The translations under genes were made by a program, and so were the position numbers. A stretch of DNA of 64,000 nt from positions 62,001 through 126,000 of the forward strand of contig JAKAGT010000012.1 in assembly GCA_021825585.1 (NCBI GenBank), given 5' to 3'. Position 1 is the stretch's first letter. Each line of letters starts with the position of its first letter. This document shows, piece by piece, positions 52,920 through 62,069 of the stretch. The notes below the pieces were generated by a model. It was not told the DNA's origin, made no database searches, and worked only from the letters and a program-made list of their open reading frames with translations. This stretch comes from Bacteroidota bacterium (GTDB taxonomy: Bacteria; Bacteroidota; Ignavibacteria; Kryptoniales; JAKASW01).

Positions 52920-54986
52920 TTATTTTATAACCAGAAACTTTCCGCGCTTTATCACGCCCGTGTTCAAATCCTTGACTGTAAACAGATAAAGACCCGTCGC
53001 AATTGCCTGGTCCGCATCTGTTATCAAATTCCAGGCATGCAGCCCTCCCGGAAGCTTCTGTGTGTTGTCTGATGCGTAGTGCTGAAACCACTGTATATCC
53101 GAACCGGTGTAGGTCGACGCGTCATGCTCAAGCGTCGCCACGATGTCGCCCGCTACCGTATAAATCCTGATTTCACATCTGGAGGGGAGATTGTAGAAAT
53201 ATATTTTCTTTTCACGCGCACCCGTTCCATCCCAGTAAGCTCTTGTGTAATAAGGGTTAGGGAACACGCCGACGGCCCCGGAATCCTTCGCGGCCGCGGT
53301 CGGGCCGGGGAAAATCCTGCCCAATGAACGAACGGACGGCTGACTCGGCATCCCAAGAGCCGGATTTCCTTTATCGTAAGCCTCAACCCCGAACACATAT
53401 TGCCAGCCGTTAAGGAGGTAAGGAACCTTGAAACTGTAGACATACCTGTTCGCATCCCCGGCAAACTCCTTCGGCGGATCGATCCTTGCGGGGAGGCCCG
53501 CATCAAGTCCCACCGAATCGATGAGATCAAAGTCCGCTATTTCCTCGTACGGTTCCTGGACCCCCTGAAAATCGAAACCGGGTCTCGACATAAATACCCT
53601 GTACCCCTCGAAGTTCTTCCTGTTCAGGAGCGGGTCCACGACATTTTCCGGGGCATCATCCCAGTATATGGTGGCCTCTGCATCACCCGGCTCGATGCGC
53701 ACGTGCGGCGGAGGAAGTATGTTCGGGAAGATATACCGGGTGATCTTTCCGTTCCCGTCGAGATCTTCACCAGGATCGAGGACTCCATTGCCGTTCTTGT
53801 CTTCGCCGTTATATGTTCGCTGAGCCCATGTGGCGTTGTCACAAAGCGTCTTCCTGGATGCGGCAACATTGTTCTGGTAGTCCGTCGGGTTTCCCGTGTT
53901 GAATTTCGGACCGCATACCATTGCAAACACAACCGTCACCGATGAATCAGGAGCTAATGTAAAAGGTCCGACCGACAGGAGAGTATATCTGTTCCCCGCG
54001 TTGCCGAGGTAGCTCGGATTGTTGCGGTTATTATAGTAATCGGATGGAATGGAAGTCTCCATCTTCTCGAAGCGCAGGGCATCGGTGGCAGGAGACAAGA
54101 GATTGGCGTCGCCCGTACCCAGATGAAACTGCCAGGCCGAGAAATGAGTGAGACTGTTCAATGAATCGAGAAGCGCCGGCCGGGACGAGACCACAAAGCC
54201 TAACGGGTCTACACCGAGAAGTTTTATGGAGACGTAGTTATCGGTCGGCCCGTCGTTCGCCGAATGCTGCGCGTCGAAGGCATAAGCGAGCCTGAGGGAA
54301 TCGACATATCCGATTCCCGTGCCGCTGTAGAACGATGTACCTTCGGTGGGAAGTCTGAAGTTTGTATTCCTTACCACAAAATCGTTCACGAACCCGACAA
54401 ACATCGAATCAATTGGAAAAGACCCCGTGTTCTTGACGGTGAAGCTGAAGATGACGAAGAAATCTGCGCTCGGGTATTCCCACGCGTAGGTCTCCTGATG
54501 TACCGACACATTAAGCGGGACATGGCCGACGAGCTCCTGGCCCGTACCGGGATCGACCGAATTCGAGTCCGTGTAATCTGCAATGAAATCCTGGTGACTG
54601 ACCGCACCCGGAGAATAATAACGGGAATCGAGAAGTGAACTGCGTTCGGTCAAACCGCTGTCGAGCGGCTGAGTAAACTCCGATGGATTGCTGTAGTAAT
54701 CGGTCGTCACTGTGCTTACAAACGGTCCCTGACCATTCTTGTACCCGCCTACCCACAGGCCTCCGCTGAACAGGTGTTCAATTCTGGACCTTACCGGAGT
54801 GATGGGGTATTCACAGGAAGGCTGCGTCGGCCAGAAAGACTGGCTGAACGTATTTCCAACGCGACCGAAACTTGTAACTGTGAGCCCGATGTTGCCTATA
54901 TTGGTCGACTTGTTATCGGTCACCTGACCTTGCGCCATGACAGTAACAAGCGCAACAATAGTTGCAACCCTGAGGATGATTTGCAC
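52920..54986 (-). CDS. Large exported protein with FlgD/T9SS-like C-terminus
   Basis: About 688 residues, with GTG 54986 chosen as start. Upstream, a TTG at 55049 coincides with a promoter -35 and is rejected. A hydrophobic signal (IILRVATIVALVTVMAQG) follows. The body is beta-rich with several NPDY/aromatic motifs. An FnIII-like region (PPHVRIEPGDAEATIYWDDA) precedes a FlgD-like C-terminal domain (GVFPNPYYTRAYWDGTG ... GLYLFTVKDLNTGVIKRGKF). This is a common FCB surface-protein layout. It is the first gene of the surface operon. Confidence 0.8.
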   Translation of the reverse strand: MQIILRVATIVALVTVMAQGQVTDNKSTNIGNIGLTVTSFGRVGNTFSQSFWPTQPSCEYPITPVRSRIEHLFSGGLWVGGYKNGQGPFVSTVTTDYYSNPSEFTQPLDSGLTERSSLLDSRYYSPGAVSHQDFIADYTDSNSVDPGTGQELVGHVPLNVSVHQETYAWEYPSADFFVIFSFTVKNTGSFPIDSMFVGFVNDFVVRNTNFRLPTEGTSFYSGTGIGYVDSLRLAYAFDAQHSANDGPTDNYVSIKLLGVDPLGFVVSSRPALLDSLNSLTHFSAWQFHLGTGDANLLSPATDALRFEKMETSIPSDYYNNRNNPSYLGNAGNRYTLLSVGPFTLAPDSSVTVVFAMVCGPKFNTGNPTDYQNNVAASRKTLCDNATWAQRTYNGEDKNGNGVLDPGEDLDGNGKITRYIFPNILPPPHVRIEPGDAEATIYWDDAPENVVDPLLNRKNFEGYRVFMSRPGFDFQGVQEPYEEIADFDLIDSVGLDAGLPARIDPPKEFAGDANRYVYSFKVPYLLNGWQYVFGVEAYDKGNPALGMPSQPSVRSLGRIFPGPTAAAKDSGAVGVFPNPYYTRAYWDGTGAREKKIYFYNLPSRCEIRIYTVAGDIVATLEHDASTYTGSDIQWFQHYASDNTQKLPGGLHAWNLITDADQAIATGLYLFTVKDLNTGVIKRGKFLVIK

Positions 54987-55020
54987 GACACGCCTTTTCC
55001 CTGATTGCCTGAGTGATTCC

Positions 55021-55049
55021 AAAATAACGAATGCAAAAAATAATGTCAA
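55021..55049 (-). promoter_or_regulatory. Sigma-70-like promoter of the surface operon
   Basis: On the minus strand, TTGACA (55049-55044) is separated by exactly 17 bp from TATTTT (55026-55021). A start of transcription near 55014 would give a leader of roughly 28 nt before GTG 54986. FCB bacteria often use other promoter consensus, so this is a sequence match only. Confidence 0.55.
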
Positions 55050-55126
55050 GGAAACTTGAGTTAAGGTACGATTGTTAAAGCTTTAACTGCGTGTTGTGGC
55101 AGTTTCACTCAACAAACGGAGAAAAA

Positions 55127-55684
55127 ATGAAAACGGTCGGAATAGTCGTTTCCGTATTAGTAGTCGAACTGATACTTATGGTGATCTTTGTCTATTCGGG
55201 AATTTACAATGTGTCCACGATGTCACCTGACCCAGGCTTCCTCCGCTGGGTGTTCAGCAAAACGAGTGACAATTCGGCAATTCATCACTCAGAGGGAATA
55301 GCGGTCCCTTCGCTGGCAGATAGCGCCATGGTTGCGGAAGGCTTTCACCATTATAATGAAACGTGCGCAGGCTGTCACGGCGCCCCCGGAGTTCAGCGTT
55401 CTGAAATAGGAGAGGGCCTATATCCCCATCCACCCGATCTGGCCCGTTCTGCGAAGCACCAGTCGCCTGCGAGGCTCTTCTGGGTAGTAAAGAACGGAAT
55501 TAAGAGCACCGGCATGCCGGGCTTCGGAAGAACGCACTCTGACCAGAAGATCTGGGAAATCGTCGCATTTCTCGAGAAGATGAAGAATATGACGCCCGGA
55601 CAGTATGCCACGATGCGTGCCGCCGCGATGAGTGAGAAAAGTATGAACAAAGAAACGAGCGGCCATAATCGGCGAAAGATGTAG
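55127..55684 (+). CDS. Membrane-anchored monoheme cytochrome c
   Basis: 185 residues from ATG 55127 (GGAGAAAAA upstream). One N-terminal membrane helix (about 4-22) anchors the protein to the inner membrane. The heme site is CAGCH (Cys80, Cys83, His84) with the likely sixth ligand Met130 in GMPGFGRTHS. This fits a class I cytochrome c domain, probably periplasmic. A basic C-terminal tail follows. It is divergent from the surface operon and may share its regulatory region. Confidence 0.9.
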   Translation: MKTVGIVVSVLVVELILMVIFVYSGIYNVSTMSPDPGFLRWVFSKTSDNSAIHHSEGIAVPSLADSAMVAEGFHHYNETCAGCHGAPGVQRSEIGEGLYPHPPDLARSAKHQSPARLFWVVKNGIKSTGMPGFGRTHSDQKIWEIVAFLEKMKNMTPGQYATMRAAAMSEKSMNKETSGHNRRKM

Positions 55685-56173
55685 ATCTCGAGCGTTGTTC
55701 TCCTGCCAATGAGGTCAGGTGGGCCGTATGCTTATTCTTTCTCACAAGATGAGAAGTATCTGTCATTCGCTACGACCTACGACTACTATGTCCTTAATGG
55801 TTTCTCTCTTGAACCGGAAGTATCAATGACCTGGATTGAGAGATCAAAACCCGCATTTTATCTCCTGGCAAATGTTTCATACACACAGATGCTTCCGCAA
55901 TCCAACGTAGCACTCTTCGGAAGAATCGGATATGGTATAGCCAACAGCGAAGAAATTCCCATTTACGCGGGCGGAGCGGTTCACGTGACAGACGCTCTGA
56001 AGGTCGGAATATTTAACGCCGGAGTGGGTACCAAAGTCCTGATAAGTAAGAGCGCGCTCGTGAGGTTGGAACTCAACTACAAGTCACAAAGCTGGAAGAG
56101 CGACTACGCCTATCTCGGAGACACGACGATTTCCAACATCGGGCTATTCACAGGTTTGTCGTTCCTGTTCTGA
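55685..56173 (+). pseudogene. Outer-membrane beta-barrel, N-terminally truncated
   Basis: The open frame begins directly after the TAG of the cytochrome gene, in the same frame, and runs to TGA 56171-56173; the first ATG is at 55709. It encodes alternating aromatic strands (KYLSFATTYDYYVLNGFSLE; LVRLELNYKSQSW) and ends GLFTGLSFLF, a canonical barrel C-terminus. There is no signal peptide, so the 5' part is missing. It may be a remnant, or read as part of an upstream gene lost by deletion. Confidence 0.6.
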
Positions 56174-56668
56174 ATGAGACGGCGATTTATTAGCCCTGCG
56201 TCAATCTGAAATGAGAGCGGCGTCGGGAATTCTATTGCCTTGATAATGCCCGCTGCTTCAAGCGACGTTTTTGTTTTTGGAAAGCGTTCCGGAGCAACTG
56301 TTATCTCGCTTCGATGAAAGTTATATTGTGTCGAACGATCACCAAATGACAAGTGAATGCAGCTTTTACGGGCAAATCATCGACTTGATTCTTGAGGCAA
56401 GATCGATTTCACGAACAGCTTCACTTATATGGATCGTTTTTCCGGCGGTAGCCTGAGGATAATCAAAATTTCACAAGAGGGAAATCGGATTGAAGTTCAT
56501 GTACCCGCACTCGGCTGTGCGGGGGAAGTGGTTGTGTACAACGCGGTACCGAAAGGGAAAGTGACGGTTAACGGGAAGAAGGCGGTCGAGAGGATCGACA
56601 AGGAGAAGAGGACGGTGGGGGTGGAGATTGAGAAGGGAATGGAACAGAAGGTGGTGATTGAGAAATGA
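56174..56668 (+). pseudogene. Decayed coding remnant with in-frame stops
   Basis: In one frame, stops lie at 56315, 56354 and 56393. The part after the last stop reads on to TAG-free sequence until TGA 56666-56668. Its Met at 56429 opens 79 residues (DRFSGGSLRIIKISQEGNRI ... KVTVNGKKAVERIDKEK). An earlier fragment reads DVFVFGKRSGATVISL. The C-terminal piece resembles the beta-sandwich end of a glycoside hydrolase only vaguely. No function is assigned. Confidence 0.35.
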
Positions 56669-56710
56669 GAGAGTTCATACCAGAGAATGATTCTGTTGTT
56701 TTGTGTGATG

Positions 56711-57823
56711 TCAGATTGTCTTGAGAAGATTTGCCCACGCCTTCCGGTGAACAATTGAGGAGGTTGCTCGGTCAAGCTCCTCGCCGATAAAGGATAAGAA
56801 AAGGACCCTTCCTTTCTCACCGAGTAAGATCAGAATACCGGAGGAAAACTCCAGGAAATTCGAGACGTAGACGTCCTGACCGCTGGTAAACTCAGACAGG
56901 ATTCTGGCCTCGGCATTTTCTTTGTCTGCCTTGTCGAGTCCCTGTTCAGCCAAGAACAAAATCTCAGATATCTTCCGCGCCCTGGCAACATCTAGTTTTG
57001 AATCGATCTGTGTAAGAGTCAATGAGCGATCTTTAACCTCCACGAGAAGAACTATCTTGCCTTTGAGGCGACACTCAATATCCGCACCCATCCCGGAGGA
57101 TGCGTCAGCGGTGTTGACTTTCTGTCCTCGTACATCATCAAAGATTCGAAATTCCTTCGCGATCGCTCTGAATAATGCCGTGCATACGGCCTCCATGCGG
57201 TCGCCGCCTGATTTGTCGGAGACATACTCAGAAACGAGACGGATAGTTTGTGCAAGACTCACTCTGTTTGGGGTAGGATAAACGACTTGCACATCGGCGA
57301 GAAGGTGATAAATCTCAACCAGAACCTGGTCGAACACGACCGACGTGAATGATATGTCGCTTCTTTTCTCCACTTCGTCCAGCACCGTAACCAGTCTGTC
57401 CCAGTCTTGTTTGTTCTTCTGTTGAGATCGGTACTTCTTAGTCACCGCCGGACAGCGAAGCGGGTTATTGACGTATGGCTCTGTCGAACCGCCTAATACT
57501 CTATGGTTCGCCTGATCGAATGGGACAATTACCTGATGAGCAATAGTTCGTGCATCGAAGGCGCCGGGCTTCTTGTATGCCGTCTGGATGGAGCGACAAT
57601 CGAGTTTGGGATTGACACATTTTGCCAAGAGCTGAGTCGGTAAGACGTAATGGTAAGACTTGATGTTGCTGTCTTGACACTCGGTGATGAATTTCTTTAT
57701 CGCTAAATCTTCAGGCGAAAGAGGGTCAGAAAACGCGCTTGACTGAATCTTCTTTGAGATGGATCTCCACTCTTTATCAAGGAAGTCTTGACATCTTTCA
57801 GTAAATGACTTCGCGTCATCCAT
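56711..57823 (-). CDS. SacI-family type II restriction endonuclease
   Basis: 370 residues. The stretches YVLPTQLLAKCVNPKLDCRS, GAFDARTIAHQVIVPF and NHRVLGGSTEPYVNNPLRCP are recognised as SacI-family (RE_SacI) features. A PD-(D/E)xK nuclease signature is visible: Asp248 in MGADIEC, then Glu262-x-Lys264 in LLVEVKD. It likely cuts a palindromic hexamer; if it is a SacI isoschizomer the site is GAGCTC, which occurs in this window (for example 2911, 4391, 23184, 32651). Its ATG shares a base with the stop of the methylase gene (TAATG), ensuring the methylase is made first. Confidence 0.82.
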   Translation of the reverse strand: MDDAKSFTERCQDFLDKEWRSISKKIQSSAFSDPLSPEDLAIKKFITECQDSNIKSYHYVLPTQLLAKCVNPKLDCRSIQTAYKKPGAFDARTIAHQVIVPFDQANHRVLGGSTEPYVNNPLRCPAVTKKYRSQQKNKQDWDRLVTVLDEVEKRSDISFTSVVFDQVLVEIYHLLADVQVVYPTPNRVSLAQTIRLVSEYVSDKSGGDRMEAVCTALFRAIAKEFRIFDDVRGQKVNTADASSGMGADIECRLKGKIVLLVEVKDRSLTLTQIDSKLDVARARKISEILFLAEQGLDKADKENAEARILSEFTSGQDVYVSNFLEFSSGILILLGEKGRVLFLSFIGEELDRATSSIVHRKAWANLLKTI

Positions 57824-58761
57824 TAATAGTTTGTCCAGAGGATTTCTTGTCGCTCCTGCTTTATAGACATCGCCTGCTTCGGCTTTTCTTTGTGAATATT
57901 CCAGTCTTTATATAGAGTCCGCATTAACTCACAGTCATAGCCCGAAACAGCGACCTTTCCCTTCACGCCGTTCAGCAATTTTGCCAGAGCTACATGTTCT
58001 TCGTCGCTTAGTTCGAACTGATACGCTTTTGAATCGCCGCGAGATTCGTGAGGGTACGGCGGATCGCAGTAGAATAACGTCTCGCTGCTATCATAGCGCT
58101 GTATTACCTTTTCGGCCTTGTCGTTTTCAATTTGGACGCGCAACAGGCGCGTGGCAATGTATTCGAGACCCTCTACACTACCCAGCCATCTCGAGACCGC
58201 CCCGGACATTCCGGCTCGGCTTGTATTGAGGCAATTAGCCCAACGACCTATGGATGCAGTCTGTGCAAGGCCGGTGCGAACTTGCCGTGCACGAATATAG
58301 AAGCGTCTTGCACGTTCAAGCGGCGATAGGTTTTTTCCGTTCCCATTGGTCTGGATAGCTGCCAGAAACTCTTCTCGAGAAAACGGAGTCAAACCAATAG
58401 AGTACAAGAGATCATCCTTCTGTTCTCTGAGCACGCGGAAGAAATTCACAACGTCGCCGTCAAGATCATTATAGGTTTCGACAGGTGACGGGTCTCTGTT
58501 GAGTAGCACAGCTGCCGAGCCCCCAAACGGTTCACAGTAATGATGGCATTCTGGAAGGAGAGGTAGAAGCCATTCCAGGTGACTATACTTGCCGCCGTAC
58601 CATCCGAACGCGATCTTCTTTCGGTACCGTGCTTTCTCCTCCGATACGGACCTTTTCCGAATTACAGGATGCTTGGTAAGCTTTGATTGTTTGATAATAC
58701 CTTGCCTCTTTTCAGTTGCTCTGTTCTTTTCTTGGTTTCCGCCCCCGTGTGCCATTTGCAT
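57823..58761 (-). CDS. D12-class DNA N6-adenine methyltransferase
   Basis: Up to 312 residues (ATG 58761 or 58755; GGAG just upstream). Motif I-like sequences are FGWYGGKYSHLEWLLPLLP and HYCEPFGGSAAVLL; the catalytic motif is YCDPPYP (Asp233). This order is that of the Dam/DpnII-like (MT-D12) family. The basic N-terminal 45 residues are probably disordered. It methylates adenine in the recognition site of the linked nuclease, protecting the host. Paired with a SacI-like nuclease it would be expected to recognise the same sequence, though D12 enzymes with that specificity are not something I can confirm. Confidence 0.9.
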   Translation of the reverse strand: MQMAHGGGNQEKNRATEKRQGIIKQSKLTKHPVIRKRSVSEEKARYRKKIAFGWYGGKYSHLEWLLPLLPECHHYCEPFGGSAAVLLNRDPSPVETYNDLDGDVVNFFRVLREQKDDLLYSIGLTPFSREEFLAAIQTNGNGKNLSPLERARRFYIRARQVRTGLAQTASIGRWANCLNTSRAGMSGAVSRWLGSVEGLEYIATRLLRVQIENDKAEKVIQRYDSSETLFYCDPPYPHESRGDSKAYQFELSDEEHVALAKLLNGVKGKVAVSGYDCELMRTLYKDWNIHKEKPKQAMSIKQERQEILWTNY

Positions 58762-59003
58762 ACTCTCCGTTGTTTTCTATTTGTGAAACGCCTGCATTCG
58801 TGTCAAACGCAACGTGTCTTTGATATCGTGGGCCTGTGTTTTCTTCTGCACACACCCCTAAGAGAGCCGATTCATTTTAATCAGAACCATGGGGAAAATC
58901 AAGTTGGCCCCACCGCAATTCCCACGGATTTTGGATTTTGACAGCGTGTTCCATTATTCTTGTGAAATATGTTCTCATCATATATATTCAGCGAGGCTAC
59001 GAG

Positions 59004-60653
59004 ATGGAATCGCACATGATATCAAGATACGCCATCGGACAGAAGCTTTTTACTCTGCTAACCTTCACAATTCTGGTAGCAGGCGTATTCTGGATATCTT
59101 CCTGCAACATTACCAGCCCGCTGCCTTTCAACAACACGCTCGCTCACAAACCGGCGCTCAATCAATGGGCAATCCACGGGATAAGTCCCGGACAGATTGT
59201 TACCGGAACCGTGACAGCATCCATCGACTCACTCCCTGCGGATCTGAAGGTGGCCCAGGTTGAGCTGATGTATTCGACCAGCTACAGGAGCATAGCCTCG
59301 CGGCCTCCGTACCGATTCACCATAAACTCCGGTCAGATGCGGGAAGGACTCGATACACTCACGTTCTTCGTCGCACTTGGATACGATTCGTCTTTAGGTC
59401 TGCTTAACGGGCTCTCCGAGGCAGGATTCACTATAAGCATCCCGGTCGTCGTCGATAATAATCCCCCGACAAAAACACAGGGCGTGCATTGTGTCTGGAC
59501 AGACCATCCGGTCCTGACATGGAGTCCGAATCAGGATTCAAACTTCCGCGGTTATATTGTGCGTCGATATTGGCCGTTTATACCGACGGGAAACAGTGTG
59601 CTCGATACTATATATGATCGCCAGACGACGACGTTTACCGACACCACTGTCGAACCGGTCTACGGGAATCTGGCAAGATATGCCGTGGACACCTGGGACG
59701 GAGCAATCGAAACACAGGGAGACACTGTTACAGCCACTTGCGGCGGGGCCACTCTTTCCACACAAGGTTATTGCGAATGGATCATCGAGAACCCCGTCAT
59801 TGACCAGCTGTACCTCAGTATCGGCGGAAGCGTGTATTCGTATTCGACCGTAACCAACACTCTTCTGAACTCGACTTCGAACCTCGGTGCCGCGCCGCAG
59901 ACGGTTCTGACTCCGGACGGATCAACCCTGGTGTCCTTTAACCCCAATTCCTCTGTGATCAAGCGAGACAGCGTATCGAACTTCGCCCCCTGGACCGACG
60001 TGACGATCAACTCACCAAACAGCAATCCGATGGCGATGGCTGCCGACAACAGCAGATTCTTCATCGCTGCACCAAGCGGGTCGCTTGAAATGGTGGACGC
60101 AGGGACAGGCAACATACTGTCGTCCGTGACGGGCGTCTTCGTGTCGACCGGCGGCCAGCTGAATGCCGTTATGGTCTTATCGCCGGACGATAGGACACTG
60201 TATTGCGCCTGCGACAACCGGCTTTACGAATTTGATGTCTCCTCGGACAACCTGGGCATGACTGCACAACGGACTCTCACAAGCTTCATCAGTCACATAT
60301 ACACCGTGCCCGGAATGAGCCTCATTGCCGTGCAGGGCGGAAACGGGATAGAATTTCTAGATCCGGGCGGGCTGAGTGATAGCGGTGCGAGCATCCAGCT
60401 GCCGTCATCGACCGATATAATCTCCTGTGCCTTCAAGCCAGGGAAAGCGTACGTCGCAGAATGGTCCGTGCAACAGGTTTACGGATACGGGAGCGTTGTG
60501 GAGTACGATCTCCCCTCATGTACGGTAAGCCGTCAATGGACTTTCACCAGCCACGATCCGATGGACATTGCCGTTTCACACAGCGGACAATATCTGTATG
60601 TGATGAATCAATCCAGCGGCAATTTTGTAGTCTGGGTGGTGCCGCTTCAATGA
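59004..60653 (+). CDS. Beta-propeller surface lipoprotein
   Basis: 549 residues from ATG 59004 (GAGG 7 bp upstream). The lipobox is VFWISSCNI. An Ig/FnIII-like N-terminal half (about 40-220) includes PVLTWSPNQDSNFRGYIVRR. The rest is a WD/YVTN-type propeller with repeats such as VLTPDGSTLVSFNPNS, VLSPDDRTLYCACDN and VSHSGQYLYVMNQSS. It is probably a surface adhesin or binding protein. Its stop overlaps the start of the next barrel gene (ATGA), suggesting a lipoprotein-barrel pair. Confidence 0.82.
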   Translation: MESHMISRYAIGQKLFTLLTFTILVAGVFWISSCNITSPLPFNNTLAHKPALNQWAIHGISPGQIVTGTVTASIDSLPADLKVAQVELMYSTSYRSIASRPPYRFTINSGQMREGLDTLTFFVALGYDSSLGLLNGLSEAGFTISIPVVVDNNPPTKTQGVHCVWTDHPVLTWSPNQDSNFRGYIVRRYWPFIPTGNSVLDTIYDRQTTTFTDTTVEPVYGNLARYAVDTWDGAIETQGDTVTATCGGATLSTQGYCEWIIENPVIDQLYLSIGGSVYSYSTVTNTLLNSTSNLGAAPQTVLTPDGSTLVSFNPNSSVIKRDSVSNFAPWTDVTINSPNSNPMAMAADNSRFFIAAPSGSLEMVDAGTGNILSSVTGVFVSTGGQLNAVMVLSPDDRTLYCACDNRLYEFDVSSDNLGMTAQRTLTSFISHIYTVPGMSLIAVQGGNGIEFLDPGGLSDSGASIQLPSSTDIISCAFKPGKAYVAEWSVQQVYGYGSVVEYDLPSCTVSRQWTFTSHDPMDIAVSHSGQYLYVMNQSSGNFVVWVVPLQ

Positions 60654-61408
60654 GGACTTTCATGGCGTGCCGGGAAACAAGACGATTCTTTCAATCACTG
60701 TCTTTCATCCTGATTTATTTTTTATTCGCATCAATCACAAATGCACAGGACTCTACTTCAGCGGGCAGCTCCGCGCGAATCTGGAGAGTAAGACTCGATG
60801 TCGAAACCGGCTATACTTCATTCACATTGGGAGAGGCTCGCTCGCTCTTCAACCAGATCCTCGCCACATATCGCCAGAGAGACATCCCTCTCCCTTCGCA
60901 GATTAATTTCCCGGGAAACATGCTGATCGGAGGCTCCATAATGTTCTACACTCCAATTCCCGTCAGCATCGGCATCGGCGGTTATTACAGCAAGACGGCC
61001 GCCATATCTTCATATGAAGACTACTCCGGAACCCTGCTCGAGAGGATGGATGTGAATCTGGCGACCGTTTACATGACGGTACAACTCAGTCCCTTCAACG
61101 ACCTGCGGTCCCTCTACATTTGCGCACATCCGGGAGTCGGCTACAGCCAGCTCGTGTACTCGGAACAGGTCAACATGAATTACCCGAGCACCCAATCCGC
61201 GTCGACCAACATGGCAGGTCATGGATTGATTATTGTCGGCGATGCCGGAGTCGGGATGAATTTCAGGCTCATGAGGTTCCCGGTTGCGATAGAGGCAGAC
61301 TACAGAGAGGGAAAAATAACCCAGCTGACCGACACCGGGGGATACATGCAGGTTCCGCTGGACATTTCAGGATTTGTTTTCAAAGCGAGGATTGGGATAG
61401 GAATTTAA
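60650..61408 (+). CDS. Outer-membrane beta-barrel protein
   Basis: 252 residues from ATG 60650, coupled to the upstream stop by ATGA. A signal peptide (about 1-32, ASITNAQ) is followed by amphipathic strands rich in Tyr/Phe/Gly (RLDVETGYTSFTLG; IPVSIGIGGYYSKT; FPVAIEADYREGKI). The C-terminus (FKARIGIGI) is less typical than a terminal Phe. Likely an OmpW/OprF-like small barrel; no specific family. Confidence 0.75.
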   Translation: MRTFMACRETRRFFQSLSFILIYFLFASITNAQDSTSAGSSARIWRVRLDVETGYTSFTLGEARSLFNQILATYRQRDIPLPSQINFPGNMLIGGSIMFYTPIPVSIGIGGYYSKTAAISSYEDYSGTLLERMDVNLATVYMTVQLSPFNDLRSLYICAHPGVGYSQLVYSEQVNMNYPSTQSASTNMAGHGLIIVGDAGVGMNFRLMRFPVAIEADYREGKITQLTDTGGYMQVPLDISGFVFKARIGIGI

Positions 61409-61424
61409 GCGAGTGCGGCCGGAC

Positions 61425-61922
61425 ATGGGAACCACGATCAAAACCTTTGAAAGAATGATTGCATTATGTGTGCTGATCTCCTTCGGCTCCGGACGGGTCC
61501 TGGCACAGGACTCGACAAGGGTCATTTCGGAGCGGCCCGCTTTCCTGGGTACCTCTTACTCTCAGGGCAACCGCGAACTCACGAAGGACGAGCTGGAGCA
61601 AATATTGCTTTCCTCAATAGACCGGACGACCGTGAATCTCACGTCGGCCGAGCGCTCATATTCAACAGTGGCATTCATACCCGCATTTATTGGCGGCTTC
61701 TGTGTCGGCTTCGGCGCGTTCTCAAAGCCGATGAATATGACTCTGATCGTGTCGGGGGTCGTATCCATCGTGGGAGCATACATCGTTCAAGGTGCCGGCG
61801 ACTCCGATCTTCATCGGGCAATTGAGAGATACAACACGGACGTACTCATGCCACCTCAGGTCGGCTCCCTGTGGGACACCCGTTTGGGAAGCCTTCGAAT
61901 GGGCTTCTCGACAGAGTTCTAA
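61425..61922 (+). CDS. Small exported protein with two hydrophobic segments, function unknown
   Basis: 165 residues from ATG 61425 (a GTG at 61413 is an alternative). A signal peptide (MIALCVLISFGSGRVLAQ) is followed by a charged region and a hydrophobic pair (VAFIPAFIGGFCVGFGAF; MTLIVSGVVSIVGAYIV). The C-terminus ends MGFSTEF. No family is recognised. It follows the barrel gene by 17 bp in the same operon. Confidence 0.65.
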   Translation: MGTTIKTFERMIALCVLISFGSGRVLAQDSTRVISERPAFLGTSYSQGNRELTKDELEQILLSSIDRTTVNLTSAERSYSTVAFIPAFIGGFCVGFGAFSKPMNMTLIVSGVVSIVGAYIVQGAGDSDLHRAIERYNTDVLMPPQVGSLWDTRLGSLRMGFSTEF

Positions 61923-62069
61923 CTCCCGGCCGATTTCCGACGACTCTTGGGGTGTCCATCGAGAAAGAATAATTTGAAACGCTGCAGGCTTATGCCTAAA
62001 TTGCAGTAAGTTCGGACCTAAAGAGAAGGCACGAACCCTCGTCAAACAACTAAACCACAAGGCCCTTCC

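Noticed and set aside
52840-53091. N-terminal extension of the sorting-domain protein to 53091
   Set aside because: ATG 52839 has AGGAGG at ideal spacing and begins a clean signal peptide; the extension has no such features.
54987-55049. TTG start at 55049 for the large exported protein
   Set aside because: The TTG is the first three bases of a TTGACA promoter element with a -10 box 17 bp away; the codons between make no signal peptide, so GTG 54986 is preferred.
56110-56352. Minus-strand 80-codon frame overlapping the barrel remnant
   Set aside because: No ribosome site or recognised family, and it is antisense to barrel-like coding sequence; left unannotated.
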